Made by a program: the position numbers and the translations under genes. From NCBI GenBank assembly GCA_934667095.1, contig CAKULE010000007.1:62001-126000 (forward strand): 64,000 bases of DNA, given 5' to 3'. The stretch comes from an uncultured Oscillospiraceae bacterium. GTDB taxonomy: Bacteria > Bacillota > Clostridia > Oscillospirales > Oscillospiraceae. A model generated the notes under the pieces. The model searched no databases. It was given only the letters and a program-made list of their open reading frames with translations, and had not been told where the DNA came from. Below are positions 23,215 through 30,915 of this stretch, piece after piece (the stretch's first letter is position 1; each line of letters starts with the position of its first letter).

Positions 23215-24300
23215 TCAGTTGCTCTTGTCGAAGGCGCGGATGAAATCCGCCAGCTTTTCCACACCCTCCACGGGCATGGCGTTATAGATGGAGGCCCGCA
23301 TGCCGCCAACGAGGCGGTGGCCCTTCAGGTTGACGAAGCCCGCTGCCGCGGCCTCGGCCACGAACCTGGCATCCAGCTCCGGGTCGGCGGTGCGGAAGGT
23401 GACGTTCATGTCCGACCGGCTGCCGGGCTCCGCCGCGCAGGTGAACAGTCTGGAGCTGTCCAGTGCGTCGTACAGCAGGGCGGCCTTGCCGTGCTTGATT
23501 TTCTCCATGCCCTCCACGCCGCCGCGGCCCTCCAGCCACTCCAGCACCAGCCCCAGCATGTAGATGCACCAGCAGGGGGGCGTGTTGTACATGGAGTCCT
23601 TGTCGGCCATGAGCTTGTAGCTCATCATCAGGGGGGTGCAGGGCAGCTCGTCGCCCAGCAAGTCATCCCGGACGATGGCCACCGTCAGGCCCGCGGGGGC
23701 CAGATTCTTCTGGGCCCCGCCATAGATGATGCCGTAGCGGGACACGTCCACCGCCCGGCTGAGGAAATCGGAGGACATGTCGCACACCAGAGGGACGTCG
23801 CCGGTGTCGGGAATGTACTGCCATTCGGTGCCGTAGATGGTGTTGTTGGCACAGTAGTGGAAGTAGCTGGCGCCGGGGTCCAGCTTCAGCTGGTCCTGGG
23901 CGGGGATGTAGGTGTGGTTCCTGTCCTCGCTGGAGGCGGCGAGGTTCACCGTGCCGTATTTCTTTGCCTCCTTACAGGCGATGCTGGAGAAGTTGCCGGT
24001 GACAGCGTAGTCCGCCCTCCCGGTGCGGCCCATCAGGTTCAGGGGCACCATGGAGAACTGGGCAGAGGCGCCCCCCTGCAGGAACAGGATATGATAGTTG
24101 TCCGGCACGCGGAACAGCCGGCGGAAGCGGTCCTTGGTATCCTGAAAAATTTTGTCGAAGACCTTGGAGCGGTGGCTCATCTCCATTACGGACATACCGG
24201 ACCCCTGATAATTGGTGATCTCGCCCCCGGCCCGCTCCAGCACCTCCAGCGGGAGCATGGAGGGACCGGCGGAAAAATTGTATACTCGTTCGCTGCTCAT
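23215..24300 (-). CDS. serC: Phosphoserine aminotransferase
   Basis: PLP enzyme forming phosphoserine from 3-phosphohydroxypyruvate and glutamate. RVYNFSAGPSMLPLEVLERA is the classic start; GGASAQFSMVPLNL binds the phosphate, and YGIIYGGAQKNLAPAGL holds the PLP Lys. 361 residues, normal length. ATG 24300 is 8 bases after AAAGGAG. It is followed by serA. No phosphoserine phosphatase gene is in the window. Confidence 0.94.
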   Translation of the reverse strand: MSSERVYNFSAGPSMLPLEVLERAGGEITNYQGSGMSVMEMSHRSKVFDKIFQDTKDRFRRLFRVPDNYHILFLQGGASAQFSMVPLNLMGRTGRADYAVTGNFSSIACKEAKKYGTVNLAASSEDRNHTYIPAQDQLKLDPGASYFHYCANNTIYGTEWQYIPDTGDVPLVCDMSSDFLSRAVDVSRYGIIYGGAQKNLAPAGLTVAIVRDDLLGDELPCTPLMMSYKLMADKDSMYNTPPCWCIYMLGLVLEWLEGRGGVEGMEKIKHGKAALLYDALDSSRLFTCAAEPGSRSDMNVTFRTADPELDARFVAEAAAAGFVNLKGHRLVGGMRASIYNAMPVEGVEKLADFIRAFDKSN

Positions 24301-24337
24301 GGACAAAGCTCCTTTCGTTACTTTAACGTGTTACCTG

Positions 24338-24367
24338 ATTATATCGTCAAAACGATGGCAAAGTCAA
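24338..24367 (-). promoter_or_regulatory. Sigma-A type promoter of serC-serA
   Basis: Minus strand TTGACT, 18-bp spacer, TATAAT, about 38 bases before serC. Confidence 0.75.
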
Positions 24368-24535
24368 TACCGGAAGGGAAGAAAAAACGGCTCTGGCGGC
24401 GGGGATTCTTTGTGAAAACTTCCATGGCGGGGGCAGGTTGCCTATTTCATTTTAGAAAAAGTTGTGGTATCATAGTATATGTGAGAGGATTTCCTCTTTT
24501 AACAAGACATGACCCATTGACGGAGGTGCGCGGAT

Positions 24536-24967
24536 TTGGAGCTGCTCCATTTTCATTATGAGATTTCCGGCGGCGATCTGGCCGGTGCGGGGGAGGCGTC
24601 CTCTGCCATGAAGCAGGCCCTGCGGAAGATGGGCTTTGACTCGGACACGGTGCGGCGGGTGGCCGTCTGCATGTACGAGGGCGAGATCAACATGGTCATC
24701 CATGCCGACGGCGGCACGGCCAACGTGGACGTGGGCGAGGACGAGATCACCATTGTGCTGGCTGACCACGGCCCGGGCATCCCGGATGTGGAACAGGCCA
24801 TGCAGGCGGGCTTTACCACCGCCGGGGACGCAGCCCGGGATCTGGGCTTCGGCGCGGGCATGGGCCTGCCCAACATGAAGAAATACAGCGATGAAATGAC
24901 CATCGACACCACCGTGGGCGTAGGTACCACCGTGACTATGGTGATCCGCATCCCGGCAGACCAGTAA
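24536..24967 (+). CDS. RsbW/HATPase-type ATP-binding protein of the hydrogenase region
   Basis: A single GHKL ATPase domain of 143 residues without sensor or dimer helices. GEINMVIHADGG is the N-box region, LADHGPGIPDVEQAM the G1-like box and LGFGAGMGLPNMKKYSDEM the lid, as in RsbW/SpoIIAB anti-sigma kinases. The start is TTG, 9 bases after ACGGAGG. It lies 15 bases before the hydrogenase-like gene. ATPases of this kind recur beside Clostridia hydrogenase genes; I infer a regulatory or sensory partner rather than a sigma-factor kinase. Confidence 0.8.
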   Translation: MELLHFHYEISGGDLAGAGEASSAMKQALRKMGFDSDTVRRVAVCMYEGEINMVIHADGGTANVDVGEDEITIVLADHGPGIPDVEQAMQAGFTTAGDAARDLGFGAGMGLPNMKKYSDEMTIDTTVGVGTTVTMVIRIPADQ

Positions 24968-24982
24968 AGGCAGGTGCTTTGA

Positions 24983-26317
24983 GTGCGACACTCCGTTGTT
25001 CTGGAATACAAAAAATGCCGGGGCTGCACCACCTGCATCAAAAACTGCCCCACAGAGGCCATCCGGGTGCGCAACGGCAAGGCCACCATCCTGCCCAACC
25101 GCTGCATCGACTGCGGTACCTGCTTCCGGGTCTGTCCTCACAGCGCGGTGAAGACCGTGCCCGACGACTTCAACGTTCTGCAGAATTATCAGTACAACGT
25201 GGCCATCCCGGACCCCTCCCTCTACGGCCAGTTCCACAATCTGGACACCCCGGACCGTGTCCTCGGCGGGCTGCTGGAGCTGGGCTTTGACCACGTCTAT
25301 GAGGCCGCGGCCGCGGCGGAGCTGCTGGCGGGCTATGTGCGCAGCCGCCCGGAGGACCCGGAGCGCCCCCGGCCAGAGATCTCGTCCACCTGCCCGGCGG
25401 TGGTGCGGCTGATTTGCATCCGCTTCCCCGACTTGCTGGGGCACCTGGCCCCCATTGTGTCCCCTCTGGAGTTGGCCGCCGTGCTGGCCCGGCGGCGGGC
25501 CGTGGAGCGCACCGGCCTCTCCCCGGATGAGGTCGGCGTGTTCTCCATCGTGCCCTGCTCCTCGCTGGTGACCTCCGCTGCCATTCCGGACGGCCTGCGG
25601 GCCCCGGTGCTGGACGGCGCCTTCGCCGTCAACGACGTGTACCGCGCCCTGCTGGAGCCCATGCGCCATGTGGACACGGACCGCCTGCCCCCCTACTGCT
25701 CCTCGGCCGGCGCCGCCGGCGTGGGCTGGGCCTACATCGGGGGGGAGGCCCGTTCCCATCGGGAGACCAGCTGCGTGGTGGTGGACGGCATCGACAACGT
25801 CATTGAGATCCTGGAAGAGATCGAGGCCGGCCACGTGCCAGAGGCAGACTTCATCGAGCTGCGTGCCTGCACGCAGGGCTGTCTCGGCGGCTGCCTGACG
25901 GTGGAGAACCCGTATATCGCCCGGATGCGCCTGAGCCAGCTGATGACCCGCCTCCCCACGGAGGGGAGCCACTACGAGCCGGGATCCCCGGTTCAGGACG
26001 TGCTGGACAACACCCAGAAGCCGGAGTTCCTGCCCACCTATGTGCTGGACCCGGACCGGAAGAAGGCCATGGAGAAAATGCGGCGCATCCAGCGGCTGGA
26101 GGAGCAGCTGCCCGGCCTGCGGTGCGGCTCCTGCGGCGCGCCCTCCTGCCACGCCTTCGCGGAGGACGTGATCATGGGCCGCGCCAGCGAGGCGGACTGC
26201 ATCTTCAAGGTGCGGGAGCGCATGCAGCATATGGCCGGCAATACTGATGCGGACGATTACCTGCCCGCCCCCTTCCGCCGGCGGAAGGGCAGCGGCTTCT
26301 TCGAGCGGGAGAAGTGA
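24983..26317 (+). CDS. Iron-sulfur hydrogenase-like protein, sensory [FeFe]-hydrogenase family
   Basis: The N terminus has two [4Fe-4S] motifs (CRGCTTCIKNCP, CIDCGTCFRVCP). The middle is an [FeFe]-hydrogenase large-subunit-like domain with diverged H-cluster loops: SSTCPAVVR, VPCSSLVTS and RACTQGCLGGC keep four Cys but lack the Lys and Pro-Gly pattern of true HydA. The C-terminal LRCGSCGAPSCHAFAEDV...C is the Fe-S domain also found in RnfB-like proteins. 444 residues. The start is GTG. With the preceding ATPase, and the DRTGG and PHP genes that follow, it resembles the putative H2-sensing or non-canonical hydrogenases of Clostridia. Catalysis is uncertain. Confidence 0.85.
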   Translation: MRHSVVLEYKKCRGCTTCIKNCPTEAIRVRNGKATILPNRCIDCGTCFRVCPHSAVKTVPDDFNVLQNYQYNVAIPDPSLYGQFHNLDTPDRVLGGLLELGFDHVYEAAAAAELLAGYVRSRPEDPERPRPEISSTCPAVVRLICIRFPDLLGHLAPIVSPLELAAVLARRRAVERTGLSPDEVGVFSIVPCSSLVTSAAIPDGLRAPVLDGAFAVNDVYRALLEPMRHVDTDRLPPYCSSAGAAGVGWAYIGGEARSHRETSCVVVDGIDNVIEILEEIEAGHVPEADFIELRACTQGCLGGCLTVENPYIARMRLSQLMTRLPTEGSHYEPGSPVQDVLDNTQKPEFLPTYVLDPDRKKAMEKMRRIQRLEEQLPGLRCGSCGAPSCHAFAEDVIMGRASEADCIFKVRERMQHMAGNTDADDYLPAPFRRRKGSGFFEREK

Positions 26318-26354
26318 CGGCGTATTTATGATAAATTATAAGGAGGACTCCACT

Positions 26355-26684
26355 ATGACAGTGAAGGAGCTTGCGGACCGGCTGGGGCTGAAGCGCCTGA
26401 ACCTCGCCGACCCGGACCGGGCGGTCACCGGCGGCTACTGCGGCGACCTGCTGAGCTGGGTCATGGGCAATGCCCCGACGGACAGCGCATGGATGACCAT
26501 TATGAGCAACGCAAACGTGGCGGCGGTGGCCGCCCTCACCGATGTGGCCTGCGTGATCCTCACGGAGGATGTGGGCCCCGACGCCACGCTGGCCCAGCGG
26601 GCGGCTCAGCAGGGGATCAATCTGCTGGGGACCGGACTGTCCACCTACGACTGCGCCGCCCGGCTGGCGGAGCTGCTGAAATGA
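26355..26684 (+). CDS. DRTGG-domain protein
   Basis: A 109-residue protein made almost only of a DRTGG-like domain: NLADPDRAVTGGYCGDLLSWVMGNAPTDSAWMTIM, followed by NVAAVAALTDVACVILTEDV. DRTGG domains occur in phosphotransacetylases and CBS proteins, and small stand-alone ones accompany hydrogenase genes of Clostridia; the ligand is unknown. ATG follows AGGAGGACT. It overlaps the PHP gene by ATGA and so is translated with it. Confidence 0.85.
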   Translation: MTVKELADRLGLKRLNLADPDRAVTGGYCGDLLSWVMGNAPTDSAWMTIMSNANVAAVAALTDVACVILTEDVGPDATLAQRAAQQGINLLGTGLSTYDCAARLAELLK

Positions 26685-27397
26685 TCGACCTCCGGTGCGA
26701 TTTTCACATGCACTCCTGCCTGTCCCCCTGCGGGGACGACAGCATGACCCCCGCCGACATGGCCGCCATGTGTGCGCTGGCGGGGTACGACGCGGTGGCC
26801 CTCACGGACCACAACACCACGGACAATTGCCCGGCCTTCTGCGCCGCGGCGGAGGAACGGGGCCTGCTGGCCCTGCCGGGGATGGAGCTCACCACCGCGG
26901 AGGAGGTCCACGTGGTCTGCCTGCTGCCCAATCTGGCGGCCGCGGCCGCTTTCGGCGCGCTGGTGCGCCAGCGGCTGAACCCGGGGGAGAACCGCCCGGA
27001 GTTCTTTGGCCGCCAGCTGGTGATGGACAAGGAGGACCGCCTTCTCCGGGAGGAGAGGGCCCTGCTGGCCGGGGCCACGGACATCTCCGTTATGGAGGTG
27101 TCCGCCCTGGTGAAGGGCTTCGGCGGCGTGGCCTATCCCGCCCACATTGACCGCCCGGCGTTCTCTCTCATCTCCAACCTGGGGTTCTGGCTGCCCGAGG
27201 CGGGATTCCCCCTGGCGGAGCTGTCTCTCCACTGCCCGGCGGAATTCACCTGCCGGCCCGACCTGGCGGGGGTGCGCTTCATCCGGGGGTGCGACGCCCA
27301 CGCGCTGGACCAAATTCCTGACGCGGAGCAAATTTTGCAGGTGTCGGCGCGCACCGCCCGGGCGGTTCTGGAAAACCTGAATTTCGCCAAAAACTGA
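26681..27397 (+). CDS. PHP-domain metal-dependent phosphoesterase
   Basis: Polymerase-and-histidinol-phosphatase fold. Metal ligands are visible in CDFHMHSCLSPCGDD (HxH), ALTDHNTTDN, PGMELTTAEEVHVVCL, VAYPAHIDRP and RGCDAHALDQI. 238 residues, cytoplasmic. It starts inside the stop of the DRTGG gene and ends the short operon 24.5-27.4 kb. Substrates of such proteins include nucleotides and oligonucleotides; here nothing fixes it. A conserved link to the hydrogenase-like gene suggests a nucleotide signal, by inference. Confidence 0.87.
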   Translation: MIDLRCDFHMHSCLSPCGDDSMTPADMAAMCALAGYDAVALTDHNTTDNCPAFCAAAEERGLLALPGMELTTAEEVHVVCLLPNLAAAAAFGALVRQRLNPGENRPEFFGRQLVMDKEDRLLREERALLAGATDISVMEVSALVKGFGGVAYPAHIDRPAFSLISNLGFWLPEAGFPLAELSLHCPAEFTCRPDLAGVRFIRGCDAHALDQIPDAEQILQVSARTARAVLENLNFAKN

Positions 27398-27448
27398 CGA
27401 AAAACTGAAAAAATAGAGCGGGATCGGAGCGGGCTCCCCTTTGACATA

Positions 27449-27477
27449 AGCCGGAGGGGGACCCACTCCGGCTTTTT
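27449..27477 (+). terminator. Terminator
   Basis: AGCCGGAG...CTCCGGCT followed by TTTTT, closing the 24.5-27.4 kb operon. Confidence 0.8.
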
Positions 27478-27563
27478 ACACAAATTTCCGCAAATAAATG
27501 GCGAGCCGAAAAGGCGGTATTGATAATTGCGTAACGGTTATAAGGCTGTGATGAAAAAATACG

Positions 27564-27592
27564 TTGAAATAGGGGCTTCGATGTGCTATAGT
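27564..27592 (+). promoter_or_regulatory. Sigma-A type promoter of the hydrogenase operon
   Basis: TTGAAA, 17-bp spacer, TATAGT, about 70 bases before the NuoE-like gene. I see no clear Rex operator. Confidence 0.7.
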
Positions 27593-27661
27593 TTTCTTGC
27601 GCAATCGCAAAAACCGGGAAAGATTGATAAAAACTGCTGATTTACTGGAGGGATACACTGC

Positions 27662-28165
27662 ATGTCAAACTGTAAGACCGCCGTGCCTTACCGGGGCACG
27701 CCGGAGCAGGAGGAACGCCTGCGCAGGGTCATCGAGGAGCACAAGGGTCAGCCCGGAGCCACCATGCCTGTGCTTCAGGCGGCTCAGGAGATCTTCGGCT
27801 ATCTGCCGGAGGAAGCGCAGATCATGATCGCCGAGGGTCTGGACGTCCCCCTGTCCGAGATCTATGGCGTCTCTACGTTCTACTCCCTGTTTACCCTGAA
27901 CCCCAAGGGCAGGTATCAGATCTCTGTCTGTCTTGGCACCGCGTGCTATGTAAAAGGTTCTGCCGATGTGTTGGACGCGGTGCAGAAAAAGCTGAATATC
28001 GTCCCCGGCGGCATCACAGAGGACGGCATGTTCTCTCTGGATGCCTGCCGCTGCATCGGCGCCTGTGGTCTGGCCCCCGTCATGATGGTCAATGACGACG
28101 TCTATGGCCGGCTCACCCCCTCTCAGGTGGGTCCCATTCTGGACCAGTACATCAAAAGAGGATGA
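27662..28165 (+). CDS. hydC: NuoE/HydC-like [2Fe-2S] subunit of NAD-linked [FeFe] hydrogenase
   Basis: Thioredoxin-fold [2Fe-2S] protein; four Cys ligands lie in CLGTACYVKGS and CRCIGACGLAP. 167 residues, as in the HydC subunit of bifurcating hydrogenases. It passes electrons between the NuoF-like flavoprotein and the hydrogenase subunit. The ATG follows TGGAGGGATACACTGC. It is first in the operon hydC-ATPase-Fd-hydB-hydA and overlaps the ATPase gene by ATGA. Confidence 0.92.
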   Translation: MSNCKTAVPYRGTPEQEERLRRVIEEHKGQPGATMPVLQAAQEIFGYLPEEAQIMIAEGLDVPLSEIYGVSTFYSLFTLNPKGRYQISVCLGTACYVKGSADVLDAVQKKLNIVPGGITEDGMFSLDACRCIGACGLAPVMMVNDDVYGRLTPSQVGPILDQYIKRG

Positions 28166-28716
28166 AAGAGCTGTCAGAGCACGTACTGGACATTGCAAAG
28201 AATTCCGTGGAGGCAGGGGCGAAGCGGGTGGATATCATCCTGACGGAGGGGGCCGACGGCTGGCTGACCATCGTCATTTCCGACAACGGCCGGGGCATGA
28301 GCCAGGAGCTGCTGCGGCGGGTGAGCGACCCCTTTACCACCACCCGGACCACCCGCAAGGTGGGCATGGGCATCCCCCTCTACCGGCAGACGGCGGAGCA
28401 GACCGGCGGCACGCTGGATATCCAGAGCGCGCTGGGCGTGGGCACGGTGGTCACCGCCACGGTAAACACCCGCCATCTGGACTGTCCTCCTGCCGGCGAT
28501 CTGGCCGGGACTGTGGCCCTGCTCATTCAGGGCAGCCCGGAGGCCGATTTCACCTACCGCCACACCACCCCCCGGGGGGAGGCTGCGCTGGACACCCGGG
28601 AGCTGCGGCGGGAGCTGGGGGACGATGTCTCGCTGGCGGAGCCGGCGGTATTCCAGTGGATCCGCGCGTACCTTACTGAACAGGAAGCCCAATTAGAAGG
28701 AGCTGAAGCAATATGA
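28162..28716 (+). CDS. Stand-alone histidine-kinase-type ATPase domain protein in the hydrogenase operon
   Basis: GHKL ATPase: N-box LSEHVLDIAKNSVEAGAKRVD, G1 ISDNGRGMSQE, F-box DPFTTTRTTRKVGMGIPLY and the ALGVGTVVTATV strand. A C-terminal part of about 70 residues carries no known domain. It has no dimerisation or His-phosphoacceptor region. It is fused into the operon by ATGA overlaps at both ends, so it is made together with the hydrogenase; such genes recur between hydC and hydB in Clostridia. A chaperone or regulatory role is inference. Confidence 0.85.
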   Translation: MKELSEHVLDIAKNSVEAGAKRVDIILTEGADGWLTIVISDNGRGMSQELLRRVSDPFTTTRTTRKVGMGIPLYRQTAEQTGGTLDIQSALGVGTVVTATVNTRHLDCPPAGDLAGTVALLIQGSPEADFTYRHTTPRGEAALDTRELRRELGDDVSLAEPAVFQWIRAYLTEQEAQLEGAEAI

Positions 28717-29081
28717 AGAGCATCGAGGAGCTCAGAGCCATCCGCGAAAAAATGAAAAAGCAGCTTGATCTGCGCGATAACGATGAAAATGATATTCGCG
28801 TCGTGGTGGGCATGGCCACCTGCGGCATCGCCGCCGGGGCCCGCCCGGTCATGACCGCCTTTCTGGACGAGATCGAGAAGCGCGGGCTGAAGAACGTCAC
28901 CGTGTCCCAGACGGGGTGCATCGGCGTCTGTCGTCTGGAGCCCATTGTGGAGGTCTACGTCCCCGGACAGGAGAAGGTCACTTACGTCAAGATGAAGCCC
29001 GACATGGTCCCCGCCATTGTGGAGCAGCATCTGGTCAACCATCATGTGGTCACCGATTACACCATCGGTGCTGCGGAATAA
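28713..29081 (+). CDS. Small thioredoxin-like [2Fe-2S] ferredoxin
   Basis: 122 residues related to the N-terminal domain of NuoF/HydB. Only three Cys are placed like cluster ligands (VGMATCGIAAGA and SQTGCIGVCRLEP), the first motif lacking the second Cys, so the cluster ligation may differ. The N terminus is a charged helix. It overlaps the ATPase gene by ATGA and precedes hydB by 15 bases. Confidence 0.85.
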   Translation: MKSIEELRAIREKMKKQLDLRDNDENDIRVVVGMATCGIAAGARPVMTAFLDEIEKRGLKNVTVSQTGCIGVCRLEPIVEVYVPGQEKVTYVKMKPDMVPAIVEQHLVNHHVVTDYTIGAAE

Positions 29082-29096
29082 GGGAGGGATGAGCGT

Positions 29097-30899
29097 ATGA
29101 GCCATATCCGCGCCAATGTATTGGTGTGCAGCGGCACCGGCTGCGCCTCCTCGGACAGCCCGAAGGTGCTGGCTGCCTTTGAGCGGGAGATCAAGCGCAA
29201 CAAGCTGCAGGACGAGGTCCGCGTGGTCAAGACCGGCTGTATCGGTCTGTGCGAGAAGGGCCCCAATGTGCTGGTATTCCCCGAGGGGGCCTGCTACTGT
29301 CGTGTGACCGAGGGCGACGTGGCGGAGATCGTCACCGAGCATCTGGTCAAGGGCCGCATCGTCACCCGCCTGCTCCAGAAGGACGGCGAGGACAACCGTG
29401 CGGCCACATCCCTGTCCGAGACCCGGTTCTATAAGCACCAGTTCCGCATTGCCCTGCGCAACTGCGGCGTGATCAACCCTGAGTCCATCGACGAGTATCT
29501 GGGCGCCGACGGCTACACCGCGCTGGAGCGCATCCTCACCGAGCAGACCCCGCCCCAGGAGATCATCGACTGCGTGAAGAAGTCCGGCCTCCGCGGCCGC
29601 GGCGGTGCAGGCTTTTCCACCGGCCTGAAGTGGCAGTTCACCCATGATGCCGTCAGCGAGGACGGCGTGAAATACGTCTGCTGCAACGCCGATGAGGGCG
29701 ATCCCGGCGCTTTCATGGACCGGTCCGTGCTGGAGGGCGACCCCTTCTCCGTTATCGAGGCCATGACCATCGCCGGCTACGCCATCGGCTCCAGTCAGGG
29801 CTACATCTATGTCCGCGCCGAGTACCCCATCGCCGTGAAGCGGCTGGAGATCGCCATCGGACAGGCCCGGAAGTACGGCCTGCTGGGCAAGAACATTCTG
29901 GATTCCGGCTTCAATTTCGATCTGGAGCTGCGGCTGGGCGCGGGCGCCTTTGTCTGCGGCGAGGAGACCGCCCTCATGACTTCCATCGAGGGCCACCGGG
30001 GCGAGCCCCGGCCCCGTCCGCCCTTCCCGGCCAACAAGGGCCTGTTCGCCAAGCCCACCCTGCTGAACAACGTGGAGACCTATGCCAATATCACGTGGAT
30101 CCTCAACAACGGCTGGGAGAAATTCGCCGCCATCGGCACCGAGAAGTCCAAGGGCACCAAGGTCTTCGCCCTCGGCGGCAAGATCACCAACACCGGTCTG
30201 GTGGAGATCCCCATGGGCACCACCCTGCGCACCATCATTGAGGAGATCGGCGGCGGCATCCCCAACGGGAAGAAGTTCAAGGCCGCGCAGACCGGCGGCC
30301 CCTCCGGCGGCTGTATCCCCGCCGAGCTCATCGACACCCCCATCGACTATGACTCCCTCACCGCCATCGGCTCCATGATGGGCTCCGGCGGCCTCATCGT
30401 CATGGATGAGGACAACTGCATGGTGGACATCGCCAAGTTCTTCCTCCAGTTCTGTGTGGACGAGTCCTGCGGCAAGTGCGCCCCCTGCCGCATCGGCACC
30501 AAGCGGCTGTACGACCTGCTGGACAAGATCACCCAGGGCGAGGGCTCGCTGGAGGATCTGGACACCATCGAGGAGCTGTGCCAGCACCTGAAGTCCTCCG
30601 CCCTGTGTGCCCTCGGCCAGTCCGCCCCCAACCCCGTGCTGTCCACCCTGCGCTACTTCCGGGACGAGTACGTGGCCCACGTGGTGGAGAAGCGCTGTCC
30701 CGCCGGTGTGTGCCGCAACCTGCTGCACTTCACCATCGACCCCACCAAGTGCAAGGGCTGCACCATGTGTGCCCGGAACTGTCCCGTGGGCGCCATCACC
30801 GGCACGGTGAAGGTGCCCCACACCATCGACCCCAACAAGTGCATCAAGTGCGGCCTGTGCAAGGCGAACTGCCGCTTTGACGCCGTGATCCGGGCCTGA
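29097..30899 (+). CDS. hydB: NuoF-like NADH-binding flavoprotein of bifurcating hydrogenase (HydB)
   Basis: 600-residue subunit that binds NAD(H) and FMN. Order: a thioredoxin-like [2Fe-2S] domain (CSGTGCASSDS, TGCIGLCEKGP); the NuoF core with RGRGGAGFSTGLKW (NADH), CNADEGDPGAFMDR (FMN) and LGAGAFVCGEETALM; the SLBB-like part; SCGKCAPCRIG [4Fe-4S]; and two C-terminal [4Fe-4S] motifs (CKGCTMCARNCP, CIKCGLCKANC). This is exactly the HydB layout of electron-bifurcating or NAD-dependent [FeFe] hydrogenases. ATG after GGGAGGGATGAGC. Confidence 0.94.
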   Translation: MSHIRANVLVCSGTGCASSDSPKVLAAFEREIKRNKLQDEVRVVKTGCIGLCEKGPNVLVFPEGACYCRVTEGDVAEIVTEHLVKGRIVTRLLQKDGEDNRAATSLSETRFYKHQFRIALRNCGVINPESIDEYLGADGYTALERILTEQTPPQEIIDCVKKSGLRGRGGAGFSTGLKWQFTHDAVSEDGVKYVCCNADEGDPGAFMDRSVLEGDPFSVIEAMTIAGYAIGSSQGYIYVRAEYPIAVKRLEIAIGQARKYGLLGKNILDSGFNFDLELRLGAGAFVCGEETALMTSIEGHRGEPRPRPPFPANKGLFAKPTLLNNVETYANITWILNNGWEKFAAIGTEKSKGTKVFALGGKITNTGLVEIPMGTTLRTIIEEIGGGIPNGKKFKAAQTGGPSGGCIPAELIDTPIDYDSLTAIGSMMGSGGLIVMDEDNCMVDIAKFFLQFCVDESCGKCAPCRIGTKRLYDLLDKITQGEGSLEDLDTIEELCQHLKSSALCALGQSAPNPVLSTLRYFRDEYVAHVVEKRCPAGVCRNLLHFTIDPTKCKGCTMCARNCPVGAITGTVKVPHTIDPNKCIKCGLCKANCRFDAVIRA

Positions 30900-30915
30900 G
30901 AGGAGCGTGACGAAC

